The notes under the pieces: generated by a model | Seen by the model: only the letters and a program-made list of their open reading frames with translations | Databases searched by the model: none | Told to the model about the DNA's origin: nothing | Program-made: the position numbers and the translations under genes | Shown here: piece by piece, positions 15,006-23,090 of the stretch | How positions within the stretch are numbered: the stretch's first letter is position 1 | How the letters are laid out: each line of letters starts with the position of its first letter | Assembly (NCBI GenBank): GCA_029941785.1 | Contig: JAPYTK010000028.1 | Location: 1 to 39,236, forward strand | Direction: 5' to 3' | DNA length: 39,236 nt | Source: Polyangiaceae bacterium | GTDB lineage: Bacteria > Myxococcota_A > Polyangia > Polyangiales > Polyangiaceae

Positions 15006-16241
15006 GTGTCGCACCATGCTAACCACCGGGGTCGCCCGGTGATCGTCCTCGGGATATCCGGCAGTATCGCCGCCTACAAGGCGGTCGAGGTCGCGCGCTT
15101 GCTGCTCAAGGCCGGAGCGCGCGTGCGGCCGGTGATGACCGATTCTGCCAAGCATTTCATAGGTGAAACGACGCTCGCGGGCATTTGTGGCGAGCCGGTG
15201 ATCAGCGACATGTTCGCCCCGGCACAAGGGGGCGAGATCCATGTTGCCTTGGGGGCGGAGGCGGACGTGGTCGCGCTCGTTCCCGCCACGGCAGAGCTGC
15301 TGGGCGCTCTCGCCCAGGGCCGAGCGAACGACGTCGTGAGAGCCACGGCCCTGGGCGCGGCCTGTCCGGTCATCGCCGCCCCGGCCATGCACCCGCGGAT
15401 GTGGAGCCACCCAGCGACCCAGAGAAATGTTCGAACGCTGGCGGCGGATGGGCGCGTCGTCCTCGTCGGACCGGAGGATGGCGAGGTGGCTTCAGGCGAG
15501 AGCGGATTGGGGCGCATGTCGGAGCCGAGCGCGATCGCGGCCGCGATTCTCGCGTCGTGTGGCGACCGCGATCTGGGCGGGACGCACGTTGTGGTGACGG
15601 CCGGGCCTACGGTTGAAGACATCGATCCAGCGCGTTTCATGTCGAATCGATCGAGCGGCAAGATGGGGTTCGCCGTGGCTGCTCGAGCGGCCGCCCGGGG
15701 GGCTCGCGTGACGCTGGTCGCCGGACCGGTGTCCTTGGGCACCCCGACCGGAGTCGAGCGGGTCGACGTGAGGAGCGCCCTGAACATGCGTGACGCTCTG
15801 ACGGATCTGCTCGCGGAGGACCGCAATGGGAGGGCTGCCGACGTGGTCGTGATGACGGCAGCGGTGGCAGATTATCGACCTGCGGAGCCTGCTACTGAGA
15901 AGATGAAACGCGAAGGCGTCAGCGACCGGGCGCTGCAGCTCGTCGCCAACCCCGATCTGATCGCGGAGATCGGGGCGGCCCGGCAAGGGGACAGTCCGTA
16001 CCTCGTAGCGTTTGCTCTCGAAACGGTAGGCGGAGAAGAACTCATCGCTGCCGCGAGAGGTAAATTGCAGCGCAAGCGTGTGGATTTGGTCGTGGCCAAT
16101 CAGGCCAGCGATGCCTTCGATCGCGACGACAACGTGGCAACCTTGGTGACCGCCGATGTCGCCGAGCCCCTCGAGCGGATGAGCAAAATGGCGCTCGCCG
16201 ATCGCATTCTCGACCGGGTCGTGGCATGTCGTCAGCGGTGA
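15006..16241 (+). CDS. coaBC: bifunctional phosphopantothenoylcysteine decarboxylase / phosphopantothenate-cysteine ligase
   Basis: Starting at the GTG at 15006 gives 411 residues, normal for CoaBC (about 400). A GTG at 15039 is also possible, and longer frames would overlap the VanW gene. The enzyme joins cysteine to 4-phosphopantothenate and then decarboxylates the product, two steps of coenzyme A synthesis. The N-terminal flavoprotein half shows GISGSIAAYKAVEVARLL, GGEIHVALG with the likely catalytic His, and PATAELLGALAQG. Its PxMN-type motif reads PAMHPRMW, with His where many enzymes have Asn. The C-terminal ligase half shows VTAGPTVEDIDPARFMSNRS followed by SGKMG, then VMTAAVADYRP with a following Lys-Met-Lys. 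The end overlaps the next start by 16 bases. Confidence 0.93.
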   Translation: MSHHANHRGRPVIVLGISGSIAAYKAVEVARLLLKAGARVRPVMTDSAKHFIGETTLAGICGEPVISDMFAPAQGGEIHVALGAEADVVALVPATAELLGALAQGRANDVVRATALGAACPVIAAPAMHPRMWSHPATQRNVRTLAADGRVVLVGPEDGEVASGESGLGRMSEPSAIAAAILASCGDRDLGGTHVVVTAGPTVEDIDPARFMSNRSSGKMGFAVAARAAARGARVTLVAGPVSLGTPTGVERVDVRSALNMRDALTDLLAEDRNGRAADVVVMTAAVADYRPAEPATEKMKREGVSDRALQLVANPDLIAEIGAARQGDSPYLVAFALETVGGEELIAAARGKLQRKRVDLVVANQASDAFDRDDNVATLVTADVAEPLERMSKMALADRILDRVVACRQR

Positions 16242-16999
16242 ACGATTCGACAAAGGACGACGGCCCTCCGAGCGGGGAGGATCACGAGCACTCGGCAACG
16301 GCGCGACAGGATGCGGGTCGATCGAAGCGGGTTCGACATGCGGTTGGTGTCGGGCTGTGCGTCACCGCGCTTGCAGCGGGCGCGACGGCGATGTCTTTTG
16401 GCCCGAGCGCGGCAGCTAGCCCCCGGGTGCTGCTCTACGTCGGCGTGACCTACGCGGTCCTCGCCATCGGCACGCTCATTGGCATGTGGCGGCGTGGTGA
16501 AATCGCGCGCCGCATGACTCCAAAGTTTGGTGATATCAGCATCGCGGGTTTGATCGCCGTGACCCTTCATCTCGCGGCCGTCGTCGTCGTTGCCTTTATC
16601 ATCGGCACGCCTCGCGAGGGTTGGATCATGCGCGTGTACCTTCACGTTGGTGATCCGGCTACAACGCGGGTTGCGGGGGTGGCGGTCCTCGTCGCTCTCG
16701 TGGGGGCGTGCGAGGAGATCGTGTGGCGGGGGCTCGTCAACGCCAAGCTCATCGAGGCGTTTGGGTCCGTGCGGGGCATTTTGAGCGGCACCGTCCTTTA
16801 TGCCGTGGCTCACGTCTCGACCGTGTACTTGTTGCGCGATGTTGCGGCCGGACTCAATCCGCTCGTGCTCGTCGCTGCCGCGGGTTGTGGCTTGGTTTGG
16901 GGGGTGGTGGCCGACCAAACCGAGCGTTTGATGCCGAGTATTGCCGCCCACGCCCTGTTCACATGGTCGGTGGTGGTGTTCCCCCTTTGGCAGCTCTGA
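16226..16999 (+). CDS. CPBP-family intramembrane metalloprotease
   Basis: The product has 257 residues, with about seven hydrophobic helices after a charged cytoplasmic N-terminus of some 38 residues. The CPBP (Rce1-like, formerly CAAX/abi) signatures are present: GACEEIVWRG with the Glu-Glu-X3-Arg motif around residue 160, AVAHVS carrying a second-site His, and a third-site His in AAHALFTW. The usual Asn four residues after that His is replaced by Thr. Such proteins cleave or bind membrane-embedded substrates; the substrate here is unknown. The ATG lies inside the end of coaBC (16-base overlap), so the two are probably translationally coupled, although no functional link to coenzyme A synthesis is obvious. 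Confidence 0.85.
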   Translation: MSSAVNDSTKDDGPPSGEDHEHSATARQDAGRSKRVRHAVGVGLCVTALAAGATAMSFGPSAAASPRVLLYVGVTYAVLAIGTLIGMWRRGEIARRMTPKFGDISIAGLIAVTLHLAAVVVVAFIIGTPREGWIMRVYLHVGDPATTRVAGVAVLVALVGACEEIVWRGLVNAKLIEAFGSVRGILSGTVLYAVAHVSTVYLLRDVAAGLNPLVLVAAAGCGLVWGVVADQTERLMPSIAAHALFTWSVVVFPLWQL

Positions 17000-17066
17000 A
17001 GACCGCGCGCGTCCGTACCGTTCGCCGATCGAGCAGTCGGGCAAGCCTCCGGACGTCTGCTCTCGT

Positions 17067-17822
17067 CTAGTCTTCGCTCAGGATGCGCCCGAGCTCTTCA
17101 TCCGAGATGTCGAAGTCTGCGTAGACGTTCTGACTGTCGTCGTGATCGTCGAGCGCCTCGAACAAGTTTAGCGCCCGTTCGGCGTCTTTGCCGGTGAGCG
17201 GTTTCTTGTTCTTGGGGATGTAGCCGGGGCCGCTGCTCTCGACCTTGATCTCGGCGCCTTCGAGCGCTGTCACCACGCCGTCGATGTCTGCGACATCGCA
17301 CAGTAGTTGCCAGCTGTCGCCCTCTCGCGCGAAGTCCTCTGCTCCGGCGTCCATGGTGACTTCCATGAGTTGGTCCTCGTCGGCCGCTTCCGTCGGCACC
17401 GTGATGACCCCCTTGCGGTCGAAAGCCCAACCTGCGGTGCCACCGCCACCCAAGTTGCCCTGATGTTTCTCGTAGACCTTGCGCAGTTCGGCGACGGTGC
17501 GGTTGCGGTTGTCCGTCATTCCCGCCACCATGAAGAGCGTGCCCCCCGGGCCGGTTCCTTCGTAAAGAACCTCGTCGTAGTTCGTGCCCTCGAGTTCACC
17601 GGTGCCGCGCATGATCGCTCGCTTGATCGTGTCGTTGGGCATCTGGCTGCCCTTGGCGTCGGAGACTGCTTTGCGCAGTCGAGGATTGGCTGACACGTCA
17701 CCGCCGCCCATGCGTGCGGCGACTTGAAGCTCTTTGATGAGCTTCGTGAAGAGCTTGCCCCGTTTAGCATCCGTGGCGCCCTTCTTGTGTTTGATCGTAT
17801 GCCATTTCGAATGGCCGCTCAT
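17067..17822 (-). CDS. yebC: YebC/PmpR (TACO1-like) family protein
   Basis: At 251 residues this is the usual length. It starts with the family hallmark MSGHSKWHTIKHKKGA and continues with DAKRGKLFTKLIKEL, GSQMPNDTIKRAI, YEGTGPGG and a Gly-rich NLGGGGTAGWAF segment. YebC proteins were described as transcriptional regulators, and more recently as ribosome-associated factors easing translation of difficult (proline-rich) stretches, like mitochondrial TACO1. A good ribosome site (GAGGTAA on the minus strand, 17825-17831) precedes the ATG. It is the last gene of a minus-strand series, 105 bases after ddl, and converges with the CPBP protease gene. Confidence 0.95.
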   Translation of the reverse strand: MSGHSKWHTIKHKKGATDAKRGKLFTKLIKELQVAARMGGGDVSANPRLRKAVSDAKGSQMPNDTIKRAIMRGTGELEGTNYDEVLYEGTGPGGTLFMVAGMTDNRNRTVAELRKVYEKHQGNLGGGGTAGWAFDRKGVITVPTEAADEDQLMEVTMDAGAEDFAREGDSWQLLCDVADIDGVVTALEGAEIKVESSGPGYIPKNKKPLTGKDAERALNLFEALDDHDDSQNVYADFDISDEELGRILSED

Positions 17823-17927
17823 GATTTACCTCGTTGACCTACTGCCCTCGGTTGTGGGCGGGGCTGAAGATAGTCAAAGCCAAGGGGCAGAGTCAAAAGC
17901 GGCTGGCATTTCCCGCGAATTTGGGCT

Positions 17928-19061
17928 TTAGCGGCGGGTCTTGAGGGCGGCTCTGCGGAGGTGTCTGCTCAGCGCGAGGTCGATGAGCTGCGTGACGAGT
18001 TCGCCGGCAGTGATCCCGCTCGCCGCGATCAATTGGGGGTACATCGAGATCGCGGTAAACCCAGGTATAGCATTGATTTCATTGATAAATATGTCTCCGC
18101 CTGCGGTGAGAAAAAGGTCGACGCGCCCCATGCCAGAGCAACCGAGCGCGACGAAGGCGTCGATAGCAACCTCTTTCACCGCTTGCATCTGCTGCTCGCT
18201 GAGATTGGCTGGAACCTCGAGGCGAGCGCCATCGGCGTCGATGTACTTGGCAGCGTAGGAGTAAAACCCGTCCGCGTGCTCCACGCAGATCTCACCGGGG
18301 ACCGAAGCGATGGGGTCTTCGTTGCCGAGCACGCTGACTTCGATTTCACGACTGTTGCTCAGCCCTTGTTCGATGACGATTTTGTCGTCGTATTTTAGCG
18401 CCTTGTCGATGGCCCGGGGGAGGGCGTCTCGCGAATCGACTTTGCTGATCCCAAGTGAAGAGCCCATGTTGGCGGGCTTTACGTACACGGGGAATCCCAG
18501 GACCTTGCAACGGTCGATGCAAGACCCCGCGTCACGCTCGTAGTCGCTTCGGCTTAGCACCTGCTGTAAAACGACCGGGATCCCCGATTGGGCGAGCACC
18601 TGTTTGAGCAACACCTTGTCCATCGTGGCCGCACTCGCCGCGACTCCGCACCCCACGTAGGGAACGCTGGCGAGCTCGAACAAGCCTTGGACGGTTCCGT
18701 CTTCGCCCATCGGGCCGTGCAAGACGGGAAAGGCGGCATCAAAGGGCTCTCTTTGGACGACCCGGTCGCCTTCGATGGTTAGCAAGAGGCCGGCGCGGGA
18801 GCTGCTCGTCGGCATCGGCGCCATCATGACCAGTGCCCCCTCCTCGTCGAGTTTGATGTTTTGTGCGCTCGGCGTGAGCGACGCGAGATAGTTCACGTCT
18901 TGGCGACGCCACCGTCCTTCGCGATCGATGCCCACGAGCAGCGGTTCGAAGCGCTCGCGGTCGAGCGAGGCGACGATGAACTGTGCCGAGAGAATCGAGA
19001 TCTCGTGTTCGGCACTACGCCCACCGAAGAGCACCAAGATGGTCTGCTTGTCCGCTGTCAT
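17928..19061 (-). CDS. ddl: D-alanine--D-alanine ligase
   Basis: This is an ATP-grasp enzyme of 377 residues that joins two D-alanines for the peptidoglycan stem. Motifs in order are LFGGRSAEHEISILSA at the N-terminus, LHGPMGEDGTVQG near residue 115, the ATP-grasp lid region KPANMGSSLGIS near residue 195, and the metal-binding end EINAIPGFTAISMYP near residue 330. The length and N-terminal motif fit the longer DdlA/VanA-like subgroup. It lies 39 bases downstream of a small exported-protein gene and upstream of yebC. The VanW gene is several kilobases away on the other strand, so I do not read this as a resistance ligase. Confidence 0.94.
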   Translation of the reverse strand: MTADKQTILVLFGGRSAEHEISILSAQFIVASLDRERFEPLLVGIDREGRWRRQDVNYLASLTPSAQNIKLDEEGALVMMAPMPTSSSRAGLLLTIEGDRVVQREPFDAAFPVLHGPMGEDGTVQGLFELASVPYVGCGVAASAATMDKVLLKQVLAQSGIPVVLQQVLSRSDYERDAGSCIDRCKVLGFPVYVKPANMGSSLGISKVDSRDALPRAIDKALKYDDKIVIEQGLSNSREIEVSVLGNEDPIASVPGEICVEHADGFYSYAAKYIDADGARLEVPANLSEQQMQAVKEVAIDAFVALGCSGMGRVDLFLTAGGDIFINEINAIPGFTAISMYPQLIAASGITAGELVTQLIDLALSRHLRRAALKTRR

Positions 19062-19100
19062 GCGCTGCCGGAGTATTGTGGTGCCGGAGCCGGCGCAAGC

Positions 19101-19475
19101 TTACTTTCGTTTGGGGGCCTTCGGAGGGACCTTGGCGGCAATGGGCTGGAAGTTCTTGCGGGCGACGCTCACGGCCACTTGGTGGATGACGTGTCCGTCG
19201 GGCAGCTCCAGGCTTAGGCTCTGCACGCGGCCGCCTTCTTCGTCGATTTCCACGACCCTCACCTTGGTTCCCTTGCGAAGGCGGGCTTCGCGTAATTGGA
19301 CTGCGTGGATGGCGACGAGCCGCGTGCCGGGCTTCATCCAATCTACCTCGGGTGCAGCCGACGCGATCGGGCCAGCGAGGGCGTCGGGCACCGGGGGCAA
19401 GGTCAGCGAACCAGCGATGAGGCCGAGCGCGAGGGCCGCTGTTGCCAGTCGGGAGAGTGAATCAGTGTGAAGCAC
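19101..19475 (-). CDS. small exported protein of unknown function
   Basis: The product has 124 residues from a GTG start. The first about 35 residues form an Ala/Leu-rich signal peptide with a likely cleavage after PDALA. The mature part is a small beta-rich domain (KPGTRLVAIHAVQLREARLR, then KGTKVRVVEIDEEGG) followed by a Lys/Pro/Arg-rich end. No family is recognised. It sits between the isomerase-like pair and ddl, with a 55-base AT-rich gap upstream (19476-19530) that contains a run of seven T on the minus strand and may hold a terminator or its own promoter. Confidence 0.65.
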   Translation of the reverse strand: MLHTDSLSRLATAALALGLIAGSLTLPPVPDALAGPIASAAPEVDWMKPGTRLVAIHAVQLREARLRKGTKVRVVEIDEEGGRVQSLSLELPDGHVIHQVAVSVARKNFQPIAAKVPPKAPKRK

Positions 19476-19530
19476 GGTGGTTATACGTAGTAGGGCCCTA
19501 TTTTATTTCAAACGAATGACAAAAAAACAA

Positions 19531-20166
19531 TCATCCGCAGGCAGGTCGCCAGCCACCAAGGACCTTGGCAACGAATTCGAGGCGATCTTGGCCCCAAAAG
19601 AGGTACGTCGCCTCACTGTCGGGGGGCGTCACCAAAAAGCACGGGGCGCCACAGACGCCGACCTGCTCCGCCCGTTCCGTCGTATGGCGCAGGGCGAGCT
19701 TGACGTCGGGGTTGGCGCATCCCTCGAGCAGAGCCTCGCCGTCGAAACCGGAGCTCGAGGCGATGGACGCCAATTGCTCGGTGTCGTTGATGTTTTTATT
19801 CTCCGCCCAGTAGGCAGAGAAGACTCTGGAGGCGAGAGCGACGCGGTCGGCTCCTTGAAGTTGCAGCGTCATGCGCAGTGCCTTGACCGTATTCATCGGG
19901 AAATGGCTAGGAAACTCGAAGGGCACCTCGTGGTAGGCGGCCCAGCGATGGATGTCCAGCGAGGCATGTGCGCGTTTTGGTGCGGGCATCTCGAACAAGG
20001 GCACGTTCGCCGTGCCGATCGAATTGAACAGCGCACCGAGCAAGAAGGGGGTCCACTCGACGGTCGCATCGTTGTCTTTGGCCACGCGCTCGACCTGCGT
20101 GGCGCCCAGGTAGGCGAAGGGGCTCGAGTAGTCGAAGAAAAACTCGATGTGACCGCGTTGGCTCAT
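19531..20166 (-). CDS. DsbA-fold HCCA-isomerase-like protein (copy 2)
   Basis: The start at 20166 gives 211 residues; a GGGAGC site lies just upstream, and the longer frame from 20238 overlaps the preceding gene. The fold family is thioredoxin/kappa-class glutathione transferase, including 2-hydroxychromene-2-carboxylate isomerase (NahD). IEFFFDYSSPFAYLG carries the conserved Ser (Ser15) that activates glutathione in that family. Later signatures are FLLGALFNSIG, DIHRWAAYHEVPFEFPSHFP, and near the end VGVCGAPCFLV followed by LFWGQDRLEFV. It overlaps the stop of its neighbour by four bases (ATGA), showing translational coupling. The true substrate is unknown; naphthalene-type degradation genes are absent. 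Confidence 0.85.
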   Translation of the reverse strand: MSQRGHIEFFFDYSSPFAYLGATQVERVAKDNDATVEWTPFLLGALFNSIGTANVPLFEMPAPKRAHASLDIHRWAAYHEVPFEFPSHFPMNTVKALRMTLQLQGADRVALASRVFSAYWAENKNINDTEQLASIASSSGFDGEALLEGCANPDVKLALRHTTERAEQVGVCGAPCFLVTPPDSEATYLFWGQDRLEFVAKVLGGWRPACG

Positions 20167-20804
20167 GCTTGAGCTCCCTCTCTTGCGCTGGCGTTGTGGA
20201 TGGCTCGCTCGACGAAGTCGATACGGTCTTGGCCCCAAAAAAGCTCGGGCTCCTGGCCGGGGCTCGAGACGACAAACGTGGGAACGCCGAAGGCACCCGC
20301 GGCGGCGGCCTCATCCGTTGCGCTGCGCAAGGCGGCCTTGATGTCCGCTTCGCTCGTGCGGGCGGTGATCGCTTTGCCGTCCAGATCCGCCTCGTCGAGG
20401 ACCTGCGCGACGACGGCCTCGTCCGTGATGTCCAAGCCGTCTCTCCAATAGGCTGCGTAAAGCGCTCGGCCCGCTTTCTCGGCATCGGACGACGCGAGCA
20501 CCGCGCGCATCGCCATGACGGTACGTCGCGGATGCTCCGCTGGCATGGCGAAGGGGACGCCGTAGTGATCGGCCCAGCGGTGCATGTCGAGCAGATTGAG
20601 CTTGGCCTTGTTGGCCGACATGGTTGGCATCGGACCATCGCCAGCGCCGATGACGCGAAACAAGCCGCCCAACAGCACGGGCCGCCAGCGCACCTCGACT
20701 CCGGTCCGAGCTCGCAAGCCGTCGATCTGAGTGTGCGCCAAGTAAGCGTAGGGACACACTACATCGAAGAAGAAGTCGATCTCGGGCTTACTCACGTTCG
20801 GCAC
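20163..20804 (-). CDS. DsbA-fold HCCA-isomerase-like protein (copy 1)
   Basis: The product has 213 residues and is homologous throughout to the protein encoded just downstream. Shared landmarks are the FFFD strand, LLGGLFRVIG, DMHRWADHYGVPFAMPAEHP, GAFGVPTFVV and LFWGQDRIDFV. The key difference is at the active position: DVVCPYAYL puts Cys17 where copy 2 and classical HCCA isomerases have Ser, making this site look more like a thiol-redox enzyme. It begins four bases after the acyltransferase gene ends and overlaps copy 2 by four bases, so the pair arose by tandem duplication and is coexpressed. Substrate unknown. Confidence 0.85.
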   Translation of the reverse strand: MPNVSKPEIDFFFDVVCPYAYLAHTQIDGLRARTGVEVRWRPVLLGGLFRVIGAGDGPMPTMSANKAKLNLLDMHRWADHYGVPFAMPAEHPRRTVMAMRAVLASSDAEKAGRALYAAYWRDGLDITDEAVVAQVLDEADLDGKAITARTSEADIKAALRSATDEAAAAGAFGVPTFVVSSPGQEPELFWGQDRIDFVERAIHNASAREGAQA

Positions 20805-20808
20805 GTTA

Positions 20809-21594
20809 TCACAGCCTCGCTCGTGCTCGGTTCACGAGAGTCTGGAGCCGCTCTCGGGTCTGCTCGCGCAGCGCACGCACGTCCCGGCCGTGCGGCGGCA
20901 TGACGGGCTCGCCAACCTCGACCGCGACGCGGATCTGGCGTTTGCCGGTGACTCGCTTCATGTGGACCCCGAACGACTCGTCACCGTAGCCGGCCTCCGG
21001 ATCAGCGTAGGCGAGACCGATGGGGACAATCTCGGCTTGGGCCAGCTGGGCGGCCTTGAACGCCCCTGACTTCAGCGGTCGAATCTCGTCGCCCGAGAAT
21101 GCCGTGCCCTCTGGAAACATCGCGATGGAGTGCCCCGCCTTGAGGGCGCGCACGATGGTCTTCAATGCGCCAGCGCCGCTCTGTTTGGAGCTTCGATCGA
21201 CAAACAGGGTGCCCACTTGGCGCGCCACGTAGCCGATGACGGGCCAGTTGGCGAGATCGGCGCGGCTGAGGATCCGTGCCTCGAGCGTCGCGATCGCGAT
21301 GAGGATATCGAGCCCCGAGCGATGGTTCAGAAGAAACACGCGACCGCGACCATTGGCGCTCTGACCCGGATAGACCTCACCTTCTTGTGAGTGAGGCCCC
21401 GCGCGAAGTGTCTCGACGCCGCAAATCGACAGGCAGCTTCGGCCGTAGCGATTCATCCAGTCGAGGGTGAGCGGGTCGAGCGCGTCCGCTTCGCTCCGCC
21501 GGCGGGCCATCGTGAGGCCCACGCTGTGCGTGAAGGTCGAGCCGAGGATGTTGACGGCGCGCGACACCGAGCGGGCCGAAGCCAACCACGCCAT
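20809..21594 (-). CDS. 1-acylglycerol-3-phosphate acyltransferase-like protein (PlsC family)
   Basis: The product has 261 residues. It carries the acyltransferase box NHRSGLDI (His-X4-Asp) near residue 90 and the second substrate box FPEGTAFSG near residue 165, plus VDRSS and VPIGLAY segments usual in lysophosphatidic-acid acyltransferases. These enzymes add the second fatty acid to make phosphatidic acid at the inner membrane. The N-terminus is only weakly hydrophobic. The ATG lies one base after the gatB stop codon, and the isomerase-like gene follows after four bases, so all are probably one transcript. Related enzymes that acylate other lysolipids cannot be excluded. Confidence 0.88.
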   Translation of the reverse strand: MAWLASARSVSRAVNILGSTFTHSVGLTMARRRSEADALDPLTLDWMNRYGRSCLSICGVETLRAGPHSQEGEVYPGQSANGRGRVFLLNHRSGLDILIAIATLEARILSRADLANWPVIGYVARQVGTLFVDRSSKQSGAGALKTIVRALKAGHSIAMFPEGTAFSGDEIRPLKSGAFKAAQLAQAEIVPIGLAYADPEAGYGDESFGVHMKRVTGKRQIRVAVEVGEPVMPPHGRDVRALREQTRERLQTLVNRARARL

Positions 21595-21595
21595 C

Positions 21596-23062
21596 TCAGC
21601 GGTCCTTTGTGTCTTGTTCGAGCGCGGCTCGCAACAGCGCGTTGGCGAGTTCGGGATCGGCGCTGCCGCGCGTGGCCTTCATCAATTGCCCGACGAAGAA
21701 GCCGAGCAGTTTCGTCTTTCCAGCGCGATACTGTTCAGCTTGTTTGGCGTTCTTCGAAACAATCTCCCCCACGAGCTTCTCGAGGGCGCCTTCATCGCGC
21801 ATGACCTCCATGCCGAGTTCCTTCGCGCGACTCGCCGGGTCCCGATCGGTTCCCGCCACGTCGCCATACAGCTTCTTGGCTTGCTTGCCGCTGATCGTTC
21901 CGGCCTCTACGAGGGCCAGCAAGGCGCCCAGTTGCTCAGGGCTAACCGGAAATTGGGCATCGAGCCCGTCGGTCTTTAGGTCTCGTAAGATCTCCGCTCC
22001 GATGAAGTTGCTCGCTCGCTCGGCCGTTGCACCGGTCGCGACGGTGGCCTCGAAGAAACGGGCCGTCGCGGGATGTGCGGTGAGAACGCCGGCCGCGTAG
22101 TCGCTGAGACCGAGTTCCTTCGTGTATCGCCGCTGCTTGTCGGCCGGCAATTCTGGCAGACTTTCTCGTTGCTCGGTGATGAGTCTCGTTTCGATGACGA
22201 GGGGGGGCAAGTCCGGGTCGGGGAAGTAGCGGTAGTCGTCTTCGTTCTCTTTCTCGCGCAGGAGGTAGCTATGTTTCTTGTCGGCGTTGTAACCCCGCGT
22301 CTGCTGCTTGAAGACCTCGCCTCGTTCGATCAGGCGGATCTGGCGATGAATTTCACCATCGAGCGCCTCCTCGACGAATCGAAAGGAATTGATGTTCTTC
22401 ATTTCGACGCGCGTGCCGAAGTTCGAGGCGCCGGGTTTGCGCACGGAGACGTTGGCGTCGCAGCGAAAGCTACCTTGTTCCAGATTGCCGTCGTTGACGC
22501 CCAAGAAGATCAGAACGTCCCTCACCCGCCGCATGTAGTCTCGCGCTTCGGCGGGTGAGCGCAGATCCGGTTCACCGACGATCTCGACGAGTGGCGTGCC
22601 GGCTCGATTCAGATCGACGCGTGAGTGCTGGTCGCCATGGATATTCTTGCCAGCGTCTTCTTCCATGTGAACGCGCGTGATTCCGACGGTACGGGCGCCG
22701 AGATCGGCTTCGATGTCGAGCGTGCCCCCGGTTGCAAGCGGCTGATCGAATTGACTGATTTGGTAGCCTTTGGGCAGATCCGGATAAAAGTAGTTCTTCC
22801 GAGCGAAGATGCTCTTCTCGTGCACCTTGCAGCCGAGGGCCAAGCTCGCCGCGATCGCCATCTTTACGGCTTGCCGGTTGAGCACCGGCAGGGCGCCGGG
22901 TAGGCCGAGACATACGGGGCAGGTGTGGACATTCGGCGGATCTCCGAAGCTCGTCTCGCAGGCGCAAAATAGCTTGGTTTGGGTGCCGAGTTGAGCGTGG
23001 ATCTCCAGCCCGATCACCGGCTCCCAGTCGCCGTAGCGACTCGTTATTACGGCCTGAGTCAT
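21596..23062 (-). CDS. gatB: Asp/Glu-tRNA amidotransferase subunit B
   Basis: The 488-residue length is typical. GatB is the tRNA-binding kinase subunit of GatCAB, which converts Glu-tRNA(Gln) and Asp-tRNA(Asn) to the correct aminoacyl-tRNAs. Evident motifs are VIGLEIHAQL at the N-terminus, a Cys-X-Cys / Cys-X2-Cys cluster (FCACE, HTCPVC) that probably binds zinc, KNYFYPDLPKGYQISQ, MEEDAGK, DLNRAGTPLVEIV, and DYRYFPDPDLPPL. The C-terminal YqeY-like tail ends with VGQLMKATRGSADPELAN. GatA and GatC are not in the window. A 28-base gap separates it from the upstream outer-membrane protein gene. Confidence 0.96.
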   Translation of the reverse strand: MTQAVITSRYGDWEPVIGLEIHAQLGTQTKLFCACETSFGDPPNVHTCPVCLGLPGALPVLNRQAVKMAIAASLALGCKVHEKSIFARKNYFYPDLPKGYQISQFDQPLATGGTLDIEADLGARTVGITRVHMEEDAGKNIHGDQHSRVDLNRAGTPLVEIVGEPDLRSPAEARDYMRRVRDVLIFLGVNDGNLEQGSFRCDANVSVRKPGASNFGTRVEMKNINSFRFVEEALDGEIHRQIRLIERGEVFKQQTRGYNADKKHSYLLREKENEDDYRYFPDPDLPPLVIETRLITEQRESLPELPADKQRRYTKELGLSDYAAGVLTAHPATARFFEATVATGATAERASNFIGAEILRDLKTDGLDAQFPVSPEQLGALLALVEAGTISGKQAKKLYGDVAGTDRDPASRAKELGMEVMRDEGALEKLVGEIVSKNAKQAEQYRAGKTKLLGFFVGQLMKATRGSADPELANALLRAALEQDTKDR

Positions 23063-23090
23063 CTACGCCGCTCATAGCGCCGCTGGAGCC

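Noticed and set aside
13235-19061. Glycopeptide-resistance cluster suggested by a VanW-family gene near a D-Ala-D-Ala ligase gene
   Set aside because: The genes are on opposite strands, several kilobases apart, with coaBC, a CPBP protease and yebC between them. No VanH, VanX or VanRS homologue is present; both have ordinary housekeeping explanations.
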